Shown one piece after another: positions 44,229-54,270 of a DNA stretch of 64,000 bases. Made by a program: the position numbers and the translations under genes. Origin of the DNA: Thalassia testudinum (lineage: Eukaryota; Streptophyta; Magnoliopsida; Alismatales; Hydrocharitaceae); contig JAZHRO010000073.1 of the NCBI GenBank assembly GCA_037157565.1, positions 96,202,001 through 96,266,000 on the forward strand, read 5' to 3'. The stretch's first letter is position 1. The number at the start of each line of letters is the position of its first letter. The notes beneath the pieces were generated by a model, which was given only the letters and a program-made list of their open reading frames with translations, did no database searches and was not told the origin of the DNA.

Positions 44229-47200
44229 TCATTTCTTTTCACGTATTTCCAAGTCAAATTCTTGAAGGAGTAAGATCCACCTAATTAGACGTGGCTTAGA
44301 ATCTTTCTTAGCAATGAGATGTTTCACTGCTGCATGATCAGTAAAAATAACCACCTTAGACCCAAGTAAATAAGACCTAAACTTCTCCAGAGCAAAAACT
44401 ACAGCAAGTAATTCTTTTTCAGTGACGGTGTAGTTTTGCTGAGGTTCAGTTAAAGTCTTGCTTGCATAATGCAGCACATGAGGTCTTCCCTCAACCCTTT
44501 GTCCAAGGACTGCTCCCACTGCATAATCCGAAGCATCACACATAAGCTCAAAGGGGAGTGCCCAATCAGGAGCTTGGAGAACAGGCGCAGAGATCAAGGC
44601 CTCCTTTAGAGTTTGAAAGGCCTCGGCACACTTTGAATCAAAACTGAAGGAAGATTCCTTCGCCAATAAGTCACAAAGTGGCCTAGAAATCTTACTAAAA
44701 TTTTTAATAAAGCGCCTGTAAAAGCCAGCATGGCCCAGAAAGGATCTAATCTGTTTGACATTCGTAGGCAATGGAAGTTTGGAAATAGAATCAATCTTGG
44801 CTTTATCTACTTCCAAACCTTGCTCAGATACAACATGCCCAAGTACAATTCCTTTCTGTACCATGAAGTGACTTTTCTCCCAGCTGAGGACTAAACCAGT
44901 CTCCTTACATCGTTTCAACACATTCTCCAGGTGCATGAGACACTGGTCGAAAGACGAGCCATAAATAGAGAAGTCATCCATAAATACTTCGACACACTCG
45001 TCAATCATGTCCGAAAAGATAGACATCATACACCGCTGGAAAGTTGCAGGGGCATTACATAATCCAAACGGCATATGCCTGAATGCAAAAGTACCGTAAG
45101 GACTCGTGAATGTCGTCTTTTCCTGGTCATCAGGAAAGACTGCCACCTGATTGTACCCAGAATATCCATCGAGAAAGCAATAATACTTATTCCCTGCCAA
45201 TTTTTCGAGAATTTGATCAATAAAAGGCAAAGGAAAGTGATCCTTCTGGGTAGCGGTGTTCAGCTTGCGGTAATCAATACAGACCCTCCATCCAGTTGAG
45301 GGTCTAGTGACAACTTGTTCACCTTGGTCGTTGAGTTCCACAGTAAAGCCTGCCTTCTTTGGCACCACATGAATGGGACTGACCCATTTACTATCAGCAA
45401 TGGGATATATGATCCCAGCGTCCAACCACTTCAGGATTTCCTTTTTTACAACCTCCCTCATATTAGGGTTCAGACATCTCTGCATGTCCCTAAAAAGCTT
45501 GATGGAATCATCAGTATAAATGTGGTGCATGCAGAGTGTAGAGTCTATACCCTTAATGTCAGCAATGCTCCAAGCAATAGCTTCCTTATGCCTAGACAAG
45601 CATTCAATCAAGGCTCCCTCCTGTGCCTCAGACAGCACAGCCGAAATGATAACTGGGAGCGTATCATTGGCACCTAGGAAAACATACTTGAGAGTGTCAG
45701 GGAGGGGTTTCAACTCAAGGTTGGGGGCTTGTATGGTTGAGGGTTTCATAATAGATGTCCCCATCTCAGGTAGCAAATCTGCCTTCGACGGAAATGATGG
45801 GGGAAGAGACTCAGCAGAAACTCCTAGCAATTCCTCTAGTTCTAGTATATCCCCTTCACATTCCTCCAAGAGATGGGAATGCTCATTTAGCATGACATGC
45901 TGAAGGGGGTCATCACATAACATTGCAGGAGTTGCCTCTTCAATCAGGTCATCTATCACCTCAACTTGAGAACAATCCTCAAGTCCAGCTTGTTTGTAAG
46001 CATCAAACACATTAAGCCGGATTTTCCAATTCCCAAAGCCCATTTTCAATGCCCCAGTATTGCAATTAATTGAAGCATGGGAAGTTGCAAGGAAGGGGCG
46101 GCCCAAAATGATGGAGGGTTTGGTTGGCTTGTTGGTAGGGTCAGTGTCCAAAACTAAGAAGTCAACGGGAAAAAAGAAATCCTCCACTCTTACGAGGACA
46201 TCTTCCAAAATTCCCCGTGGTGTCTTAAGTGATCGATCAGCAACTTGAAGGACTACAGGGCTAGGCTTCAGATTGCCTCCCCCAAGTTGTTCATATACAT
46301 AGCTCGGAAGGATGTTCACCCCCGCACCCAGATCAAGCAGAGCCTCATCAATTTGTAAGTCACCAATAACTACAGAGATATATGGGGCCCCTGGGTCCTT
46401 AAGTTTCGGAGGTGTGCCATGTTGAACAATTGAGCTAACAGAATCAGGCAGGACAACTTTAGACTGGACCTGTTTTCTAGATTGCCGCTTTTTCGTGCAC
46501 AAGTCCTTTAAGAAGCGGGCATAAGACGGAATCTGCCTGATAGCTTCAAGCAAAGGCAGGTTAATCTGCACTTGCTTGAAAGTTTCCATAATCTCATCCG
46601 TCTTATCTTTGGCTCCAGATGAGCCAGCAGAAGTCTGCCTAGAGGTGGATAAGCGCTCTGGAAATGGCACTCTCGATCTCTGGGTGGAAGGGTTGTCATG
46701 TCGAGTAAGGGGTGGAACGGGGGCAACTTCTTCCGGTGAGGTGATTTCAAGCGGAGGAGATTTGGGCAAATCTTCTTCGGTGGGGGTGAAAGTCGGGGTG
46801 GATGTTTTTTTAGGGGGTGAGACTATAGGAGCATCGAGTTTGGAAATTTCTTTCCCACTCCTCAGAATAGTCACCGCCTGAGCATGCTCCCTAAAGACAA
46901 TCCCTTTTCCTTTAGGATTTTCCTCAGCAGCACTTGGAAACTTCCCAGTCTCCCTCTGTCTAACGGCCTCAACAAGGTGTCCAATTTGTGATTTCATCTC
47001 ATGTATAGCCTTGTCATGAGATTGGATGATGGCACTTTGACTTTCTTGCATAGTTTTCAATATCGCCTTCAATTCATCCATCTCAGAGGTTTTAGGTTGG
47101 GCAAAGGTCTGAGGTTGGTTCATTTGATGGTTTTGAAAGGATTGCGGTTTGTAATTCCCTGAATTTGAGACATTTCCTTGTCTCCATGAAAAGTTTGGGT

Positions 47201-48242
47201 GGTTCCTCCATCCCTCATTATAAGTGTTGGAGAAAGGTTCATTACGAGGTCTTGGACGGAACCCTTGAGCGGCATTCAAATCTGCTTGTACAAGCTCAGG
47301 GAATTGAGAGGCCAAGTGGCAATCCACAGTGGCGTGTGTATTGCCTTGACAAATTACGCATTCGGAAGCTTGGGATGTGGAGGTGTTAGGTGTGAATGAA
47401 CTCGGGTTCGACATAAGCCTTTCCATGTTTTGATTCAGTAATTGAATTTGATAAGCTAAATTCTGGGTGTCCCTTGCTTCATTCGCCTCCAACTTTCTTT
47501 GCATGAGAGTGGGCTTTCTATCCATGTAGGCAGAATTCAAGTGAATAGAATTCTCACTCAAAGTATCAAATAAGTTCCAAGCTTCATCCTCAGTCTTAGA
47601 TAGAAAGGTTCCTGCACAGGCACCATCCACAGTTTGCCTATGCGAATCATTAAGTCCGGTGTAGAACCTTTCAACCAGTTGCCATTTAGGCACCTGGTGA
47701 TGTGGGCAAAGTCTCAGCAAATCGTTAAAGCGCTCCCACGCATCATGGAAAGCTTCCCCATCCTTTTGAGCAAAACTCATGATTTCCCTCCTAAAGTGAT
47801 TTGTTTTGCTCATGGGGAAGTACTTCTTCAAAAACTCCTTTTTCAGGGCATCCCAAGTATTTAAATTATCAAGGGTGTGATACCAATACTTGGCTTTGTC
47901 CTTTAGGGAGAAGGGAAAAAGGGTCCGCATTTGAGCGTCATCAGTAACGCCCTGCAGCTTCACCGTGGAACAGACCTCGGTGAATTCCTCAATATGCCTG
48001 TAAGGATCTTCCCTAGTAGTACCATAAAAGGAGGGTAGCAAGGATATGGTACTACTTTTGATCTCATATGGATTATCCCCTCCAGGTCTACGTAGTGCTG
48101 GGCCAGCTTGGTTGGTTGGGATGAAATATTCCTTAAGGCTCCTTTGACCGGCCATTTCTACCCTTGGGAGGTCTTTTCTTAGGATTCTTTCTGGTTCAGG
48201 ATCAAATACAAGTTGTCTCCTAAGAGAACGCCTACCAAGCAT
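44229..48242 (-). CDS. gag-pol: Gag-protease-reverse transcriptase-RNase H polyprotein of F
   Basis: 1337 codons from ATG at 48242. Gag: capsid-like region, residues about 70-240 (FYGTTREDP ... KAKYWYHTL ... MSFAQKDGEAFHDAWERF), and a CCHC knuckle C295-x2-C298-x4-H303-x4-C308. Protease: D637-L-G, flap-side ILGRPFLAT at 712-720. Reverse transcriptase: FLDGYSGYNQ (D1025) and FMDD (D1089, D1090). RNase H: D1236, E1275 and D1302 region ([10 protein letters not shown]). The protein stops after EIREKK at TGA 44229-44231, just before the conserved ADHLSR linker and integrase. The same position is a sense codon in B. Gag and pol share one frame without a shift, as is usual in Athila. The copy would make gag, protease and reverse transcriptase but not integrase. 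Confidence 0.95.
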   Translation of the reverse strand: MLGRRSLRRQLVFDPEPERILRKDLPRVEMAGQRSLKEYFIPTNQAGPALRRPGGDNPYEIKSSTISLLPSFYGTTREDPYRHIEEFTEVCSTVKLQGVTDDAQMRTLFPFSLKDKAKYWYHTLDNLNTWDALKKEFLKKYFPMSKTNHFRREIMSFAQKDGEAFHDAWERFNDLLRLCPHHQVPKWQLVERFYTGLNDSHRQTVDGACAGTFLSKTEDEAWNLFDTLSENSIHLNSAYMDRKPTLMQRKLEANEARDTQNLAYQIQLLNQNMERLMSNPSSFTPNTSTSQASECVICQGNTHATVDCHLASQFPELVQADLNAAQGFRPRPRNEPFSNTYNEGWRNHPNFSWRQGNVSNSGNYKPQSFQNHQMNQPQTFAQPKTSEMDELKAILKTMQESQSAIIQSHDKAIHEMKSQIGHLVEAVRQRETGKFPSAAEENPKGKGIVFREHAQAVTILRSGKEISKLDAPIVSPPKKTSTPTFTPTEEDLPKSPPLEITSPEEVAPVPPLTRHDNPSTQRSRVPFPERLSTSRQTSAGSSGAKDKTDEIMETFKQVQINLPLLEAIRQIPSYARFLKDLCTKKRQSRKQVQSKVVLPDSVSSIVQHGTPPKLKDPGAPYISVVIGDLQIDEALLDLGAGVNILPSYVYEQLGGGNLKPSPVVLQVADRSLKTPRGILEDVLVRVEDFFFPVDFLVLDTDPTNKPTKPSIILGRPFLATSHASINCNTGALKMGFGNWKIRLNVFDAYKQAGLEDCSQVEVIDDLIEEATPAMLCDDPLQHVMLNEHSHLLEECEGDILELEELLGVSAESLPPSFPSKADLLPEMGTSIMKPSTIQAPNLELKPLPDTLKYVFLGANDTLPVIISAVLSEAQEGALIECLSRHKEAIAWSIADIKGIDSTLCMHHIYTDDSIKLFRDMQRCLNPNMREVVKKEILKWLDAGIIYPIADSKWVSPIHVVPKKAGFTVELNDQGEQVVTRPSTGWRVCIDYRKLNTATQKDHFPLPFIDQILEKLAGNKYYCFLDGYSGYNQVAVFPDDQEKTTFTSPYGTFAFRHMPFGLCNAPATFQRCMMSIFSDMIDECVEVFMDDFSIYGSSFDQCLMHLENVLKRCKETGLVLSWEKSHFMVQKGIVLGHVVSEQGLEVDKAKIDSISKLPLPTNVKQIRSFLGHAGFYRRFIKNFSKISRPLCDLLAKESSFSFDSKCAEAFQTLKEALISAPVLQAPDWALPFELMCDASDYAVGAVLGQRVEGRPHVLHYASKTLTEPQQNYTVTEKELLAVVFALEKFRSYLLGSKVVIFTDHAAVKHLIAKKDSKPRLIRWILLLQEFDLEIREKK

Positions 48243-49456
48243 GCACTACAAACACAATTCAAACGGACTTGTTTGGTCTTTACAGATTTAGGCTTTTGAA
48301 TTCAATTCAAATTGTAGGTGACAAAACAAGTTACCCAATCAATTACGTGCCTATTGTCAACCTACGGCTCGCCTAAAAAGACCTAGTTGGAACTTAGGTA
48401 ATCTTCCCTAAATCTCAAATGGTCAAGTAAATCCAAAGACGGAAGATCGAGGGATGCAAGTAGGCCTAAGCCTTCCTTTGAAGCTGTGCTTTCGCGGTGC
48501 TCCTCAACTACCCCCAAAAATCCGTGACAGGGTATCCCCCTCTTTGGATTTACAAAACCTTTGATCTCAAGTTCCGAACACTTCAGAATCCAACGAAAGG
48601 AGGGCTCTTGTCCTAGTATTTCCAAACCTAAGGAGTGTCTAGAAGCGTGCCGTGGTGCAAGTGAAATAAGTGTGCATACACCGTAAAAGATTTTGAACTT
48701 TGAATCGCACGCCAAGTTTGAAAATCAAATCCTTGGTTTTTAAAATGTCCTTCCTTTAATTAGTCCTTTTTCTAAAGAAAATATGTGACCACTTGTTAGA
48801 TTTATTCAGTACAGATTAGGTGGTCTTCGCATTAAATCCCAAATGCAATGCGTGATCAAAAATAGGATGCAAAGTAAGAGAATGCGTACCTTGTCTCCAG
48901 CGATCTTCGATGCAAAAATGTACGCAATGCAGAAATGCAAATCTAGAGGCTGCTCATACAGACCTAAATGGTTCGTCCTAGGGCAGGCAACTTCTAGCAG
49001 GCAGCTCATTTTTTTTTTCTTTTTTCTATTTTTTTTAGAACTACTTATTCACAAGCAAATAAAAGAAAAAATAAACCTAAATCTAAAGAAAAGGGAACAG
49101 GCTCCCAAAAATTACCCAACACGGGTCCAAAATAAAATCAGGGAACAAACCCTCAAAATATGCCCCAGAATAAGGGTTTCAAACTAACTGTAATGAAAAA
49201 TTAAGTCTTCAGACTTAATTCTATTCTAATTAAATTAGCGATTAAATACAGTGGTGTCCGTCGCGTCCTCGTCCTTCTCCTCCTTTCAAAATTGCTTGTC
49301 CACTTCTCGTCTGGCGACGACAAGGGTCGCCTCTCACAGTGGCTGATTCTTGCACAAAATTTCTCGCACAGAAAAGAAAATAATAGATGGTCAAATCTCT
49401 GTGCAATTGACAAATAATGAAAATAAAATTAGGCGAAATTATTGCGTCTGTTGCCT
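48243..49456 (-). other. 5' leader of F
   Basis: 1.2 kb of untranslated RNA leader between primer site and gag ATG. Strongly similar blocks are in the leaders of E (51241-52497) and B (57837-59139), for example GGGAACAGGCTCCCAAAAAT and AATCGCACGCCAAGTTTGAA. It is the likely site of packaging signals (inference). Confidence 0.7.
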
Positions 49457-49473
49457 CCCCGGCAACGGCGCCA
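49457..49473 (-). promoter_or_regulatory. Perfect tRNA-Asp primer-binding site of F
   Basis: The plus strand reads CCCCGGCAACGGCGCCA, identical to the 3' end of plant tRNA-Asp including CCA, two bases from the LTR. tRNA-Asp is the known Athila primer. Confidence 0.93.
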
Positions 49474-50037
49474 TTTGACCGAGTCGATCTTTTGCTTTTA
49501 AGTCGTTTGTAGTTTAATGTGGTGGAAAAATCGACTAATCAATTTTTAATAAGAAATAACCACTCGCAGAGGAGCGGGTCGTTTCCACAGGGAGGCAATA
49601 ACGTATTAAAATTCGCGCCACTTAAAAATTTTTGTTCGGAGTCAATTTGGACAAGAACCAAGCCAAGATTGCCTTTAGATTAAGGTTTAAGCAAGAAATA
49701 ATGCTGAAATGGCAATTATGATAAACTACAGGATATTTTCCGCAATGCAGAGTGAATAGAATATGAATAAAATCTGGCAATGGCAGAAAATGTAAATTTT
49801 AATCAACGCTTTACTGTAGCAAAACAGGGGAATTTTTCCCCGTTGTCTTGCGCGACGAGGAGCCGATGGCTGGGCGCGGGAAGCTCGGCGGAGGTCCCTT
49901 GGATCAAGGGCTTCGAATCGGTGGTGACGGCGAGTCGCGCGGCGGCCGGAGGTGGCCGGACGAGCTCCGGCGGAGGTGCTGCAGGCGGTTGTGCGTGGGC
50001 GCGCGGAGGGTGTGCGGAGGAAGTGGAGGTGAGCGGG

Positions 50038-50079
50038 TAACTTCAGACGTCTGGGAAATTTCCCAGACGTCTTAAGTTA
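50038..50079. repeat. 42-bp near-perfect palindrome in the 5' LTR of F
   Basis: Identical to 40831-40872. In element orientation it lies about 260 bp downstream of the TATA box, so it would be transcribed and could fold as a hairpin in the RNA. Confidence 0.92.
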
Positions 50080-50328
50080 CTGAGAGGGTGGCTGATCAGT
50101 AGCTAGGTGGTGGTGGTCTGTGACGACGACGAGGAAGATGCACGCTAGGGTGCTCACGGTGATGCGACGAGCTCCGGATGGCGGTGTGGCCTGTCACACC
50201 ACACGCCCACGGTGGTGGAGACTCGCCGCCACGGTAGAGGCCGGCAGTGTGGAGTGGAAGAGAGAGGATCTCTCTACACAGTGGTGGGTCGGTGGCGGAG
50301 GCCTGCTGCAGCCGGCAGCTTCCGTGCT

Positions 50329-50338
50329 CCTTTTATAG
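50329..50338 (-). promoter_or_regulatory. TATA box in the 5' LTR of F
   Basis: The minus strand reads CTATAAAAGG, placed to start the genomic RNA toward the primer site and gag. Confidence 0.68.
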
Positions 50339-50747
50339 TGTCTTGAACAATTTTGAAATCAGCCGCCGACCAGATCCACCACATCCGCTCCCCCTTGAAT
50401 GGCTTCATCACTGCAGCAGCCGGGCGTTGGAGCGGCAGCCAGCCGTTCTGAAAGAAGACGAATAAAGAAAATATTATTAAAATATTAGGGTTATTTATGT
50501 ATAGACCCTCAACTTCTATGTTAATAAAAACAATATACCTAATTGGTTATCTAATTAGATGAATGCTATTCTAAGCTAATTCTAAATGCACTTAAGATAT
50601 GAATGCAATGTATGGATTATGTAATTAGATTAAAACTATGAATTAATCTATTTACATCCTCATTTATACTAAATAAATGTTAGAATTAACCTAATGTGTA
50701 GGCACTTAAATACTTAAATAGCCCACAACTATGGGCTAATCAGTAGC

Positions 50748-51240
50748 TCTCCCACGGGAGATGCATCTATTGTAGAGGGGTGTACTTCATCCGCAATGGG
50801 ATAGATTGGGTGGCTAATTTCATCTCTTTCTTGCTGGCCTGCTCTCGAAGATTCTCCTAACAATTCAATCATTTCGTCTTGCCTTTTTTGTATTTCCATC
50901 TTCAAGAAGGAGAGGTCATTTCTATCAGGAGAGAAGTTAGGCACAGGCTTATAGTACCCAAGAGTGTCTGTCCAACCATTATAATTATTCAGGGAGGGTG
51001 GGTTGGGTATTTCTATGGTGTGTGGGATATTGGGCAAAGCAAATCCCCCTCCTAGGTTCTGCTCACTGATTTGGGGCTTAACCAAGCCAATACTCCTATA
51101 ATAGGAGTAAAACAGATCCTAATGATTTTCATTGTGTCCATCAAAGGATAGACCATCTCGGTGTATGGGATCGAAGAGTGCAGGTGGGGGTAAGGGTGTG
51201 AGCAAGATGTGAAAGGACAAAAATAAATGTGGTCCATTCT
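50748..51240 (-). pseudogene. Unknown ORF of element E, N-terminal part
   Basis: It begins with ATG near 51237 (MDHIYFCPF), where C has MDYNNCF, then a frameshift, then FYSYYRSIGLVKPQ and EQNLGG matching C, and a charged helical stretch (FLKMEIQKRQDEMIELLGES). It is cut by F at 50742; the rest is at 39404-40263. Confidence 0.65.
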
Positions 51241-52497
51241 AACTCACATCTCAATCAAAATTTCCCAAGCAAAACACAATTCAAAAAGGACTTTTAAGTC
51301 TTTCCTAATTTAGGCTTTTGATTTTAAGTCAGATTGTAGGTGACAATACAATTTCTTCAATCAATTTATGCGCCTATTGTCGACCTACGAATTGGCTAAG
51401 AAGACCTAACTGGGACTTAGGTGATCCTCCCTAAAGCCCAAAAAGTTTAGTGCCCACCAAACACGGCAAAGAAGGATGCAAGTATGGTTAAACCCTTCCT
51501 TTGAAGCGTTGCTTTTGCTATGCCTCTTAACTACCCTCAATCTGCAAGGTTTGGAGGCAACTTCACCTTTGAACTAAAGTTTGGGTCACTTCAAACCTCA
51601 GTAATAGGAGGCTCTAGTCCTATTAGTTCCAAACCTAAGGAGTGTCTAAATGCATGCTGTAGTGCAAGAGATATAAGTTGCATACACTGCAAAAGATTTT
51701 GAATTTTGAATCGCACGCCAAGTTTGAAAATCAAATCCTTGGTTTTTAAACGTCCCTCCTTTAATTAGTCCTTTTCCCAGAAAATATGTGGACACTTGTT
51801 AGATCTATCCAATACAGATTAGGTGGTCTTGAAATTAATCCAAATGCATTTGCATGAAAGGTAGAAATGCAAAGTTAGAAGTGCATACCTGATTCCAGCA
51901 TTCTTCACGCAATATGCAAGACAGAAATTAGATCTAGATGCTGCTCATTCAATCCTAAATGATACAACCTAGGGGCAGGCAGCTTCTAGTAGGTAGCTCG
52001 TGTTTTTATTTTTATTTTTTTGCACAATCAAGAAAAATAAAATCAATTCACAAAAGAAAACCTAGATGTAAAGAAAAAGGGAACAGGCTCCCAAAAATTA
52101 CCCAACACAGGCCTAAAATAAAATCGGGGAACAAACCCCTCAACTGTACCCCAGAACAAGGGTCTCAAACCAAAATGTTCAAGAAAAAGAAAAGAATTAA
52201 GTCTAAAGTCTTAATCCTACTCTAATCAAATCAGCAACTAAATGTGCGGAGACGATCATCACGTCCTCGTCCTTCCCCTCTTGGCAATTTAGTTTCTTGC
52301 AAGGTGGCTCAAACGTTTCCCCTCTGGCGACATCAAGGGTCGCCTCTCACGATGGCTGGTATGATGGTGAGTTGTAGAATGTGTGTCGCAAAATGTTGCA
52401 CTCACACCAGAATAAAAAGATCCAGAGTTAAATATGATTCAAAATTTAAATCAATGTGAACAAATGAATGAATATGATTTAATTAAGCCTGTTACCT
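51241..52497 (-). other. 5' leader of E
   Basis: Untranslated; collinear with the leader of F. Confidence 0.65.
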
Positions 52498-52514
52498 CCC
52501 CAGCAATAGCACCA
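52498..52514 (-). promoter_or_regulatory. Decayed tRNA-Asp primer-binding site of E
   Basis: CCCCAGCAATAGCACCA differs from the F site at four positions. All four are C-to-T or G-to-A changes. Confidence 0.8.
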
Positions 52515-52516
52515 TT

Positions 52517-54270
52517 TGATAAGTCAATTTTTGCTTTTGAATTATGTTATTAAGATGATTTGTCGTTGTAGGATCGAAGTGGTGGAAAATCGCTTAACAA
52601 AATAATTAAAATTAAAATTAAACCACTCATAGGAGAGCAGGTCGTGTCCACAGGGAGGCAATGACTTAGTTAAACTCGCAATTAGATCAAAATCAAGTTC
52701 GCTAAACTATTCGCCAGATCAAACAATGCCTGTGTAGCTCTGAAGGTAAACCTTAAATTTATGGACAAGTCAAGGGTTGTGAATGTAATTTTTATGTTAG
52801 AAAATTATCCATGTGCAAGGGTATGCCATGTACTATGCACTTGCATGCATACGAAAAAGTCATTCAAAATTAAATTCAATGCACATAGAGATGAATACAA
52901 GGTTTAACAATTTTCTATAAGCATAAGCATGAAGGCATAAATTTGCCATAATAAAATAATGATAAATCAAAATTCATTTTTTGTGGTAATGGTATGAAAT
53001 GTAATTATTAATTGACGTTGAAATAGGGGATTACCTTCAGGTGGAGCTTGGGCACAGATGAAGGAGAGATGGACAGTGAGTTGGTGACCAGAGGTAGCCT
53101 TCCCCGATCCGCACCTGATGGTGGTGGTGGCTCGATGGATGGTGGTCGGAGCAGACTTGCCAGAGGAAAGTGGCAGCGGTGGAGGATGTTGCTGCTGGTT
53201 GCGCATGCTGCAAGCGCAAGGAGGGGCAGCATGCGGGCACTGTAGGCGTGCGCGGGGAGTGGTGAAGGCGCTGCTGGAGGGCGCTTTGCAAGCGCACGCA
53301 AGGCATGGGTGCATGGATGTGCGGGCTCTACAGGGCGCATAGGCATGCATGCGGGTTCTATTGGCACCGGCTGTAGGCATTGCAGGGAGGCACGAAGAGG
53401 GGCTGCGTGGTAGGGCTGGGCGTGGTGAAGGTGTTGCTAGAGAGTGCTCTGCAGGCACAAGGGCTCGCAGGCATGCTGGCTGGTGAAGGAGTGCGGTGGG
53501 CAAGCGGCTAGGTGAGGGCACGCAGGCACTGGTGGGTGCACTGGAGGTGCTGGTGAAGGCACGCAGTGGGCAGATGGCACGCGGTGGCATGGGTGTTGGA
53601 AATGAAGCGTGGGCGTGGGTGCTAGGGATGAAGGCGCAGACGTGGGTGTTGGAGTGTGGGTGGACTGGAGATGAAGGTGCAGGCAGGGTCTGATGCTTGG
53701 AGATGAAGTGAGGGCGTGCAGTGGTAGGCACGCTTGGCAGGAGATGTTGCAGAGACTCTTGGCTGTGTGGGCTATCACCCCACACGCCCACAGTGGTGGA
53801 GTTGCACTGCCGCGGTGGGAGGCTAGTGGTATGGAATGGATGAGAAGCAATGTTCTCAATGCACAGTGAGGTACAAAGGGGTGGTGGCCTCCCTTTGAAC
53901 AACATCCCCTCCTCTTTTGTAGCCACGGCTAAGATTTGAAATTCTAAAACTACCGTAGAATCAATGTGATGCGTAGGAGGAGGCAGAGACGGAGGAGTTA
54001 CCTGCAAAGGAGAAGAAGAAAAAGAATAAAATAATTAGGGTTATTTATACATAAATCCTTAACTTCTATGTTAATTAAAATAGTGCACCTAATTAATTAA
54101 CTAATTAAATGTATGCAACCCTAGGTTAATTCAAAATGCATGAATTATGCACTTAAGCTAAATATATGAATTAATTTATTTACATCCTAATGTATGCTAT
54201 CTAAATGTTAAAATTAACTTAATGTCTAGACAGTTAAATACTTAAATAGCCTACAAATATGGGCTAATCA
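52517..54270 (-). repeat. 5' LTR of E
   Basis: 1754 bp from TGATAAGTCAATTTT to GGGCTAATCA. The long open frame on the minus strand at 52967-54007 is Pro/Ala/His/Ser-rich and mirrors GC-rich LTR sequence; the matching part of the other LTR is broken differently, so it is not accepted as a gene. Confidence 0.92.

Larger units (their letters stand above)
40269..50742 (-). mobile_element. Element F: young, nearly complete Athila-type Ty3/gypsy retrotransposon
   Basis: 10,474 bp with perfect TSD GTAGC (40264-40268 and 50743-50747), TG...CA LTRs of 1266 and 1267 bp, a perfect tRNA-Asp primer site, leader, gag-pol, noncoding 3' region and polypurine tract. The LTRs differ by about 10 substitutions and one indel (0.8%). 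The coding region has a single in-frame stop between RNase H and integrase. The order RT-RNase H-integrase, and RT motifs such as TFQRCMMSIFSDM and FMDDFSIYG, place it with Athila. No env-like ORF is present. Confidence 0.95.
49476..50742 (-). repeat. 5' LTR of F
   Basis: 1267 bp, about 99% identical to 40269-41534. TGACCGAGTCGATC to GGGCTAATCA. Confidence 0.95.
23466..54270 (-). mobile_element. Element E: non-autonomous LTR retrotransposon holding F and G
   Basis: TSD GTCAC at 23461-23465 and 54271-54275. With F and G removed it is about 8.0 kb, with LTRs of 1.77 and 1.75 kb. Internal sequence: a 3' region homologous to B and F, an ORF homologous to that of C, a leader homologous to F and a decayed tRNA-Asp site. 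There is no gag-pol. Confidence 0.9.

Noticed and set aside
52967..54007. 346-codon open frame on the minus strand
   Set aside because: It lies in the E LTR and its product is Pro/Ala/His/Ser low-complexity. The matching part of the other E LTR (24000-24930) is broken at other places, so it is a by-product of GC-rich sequence.
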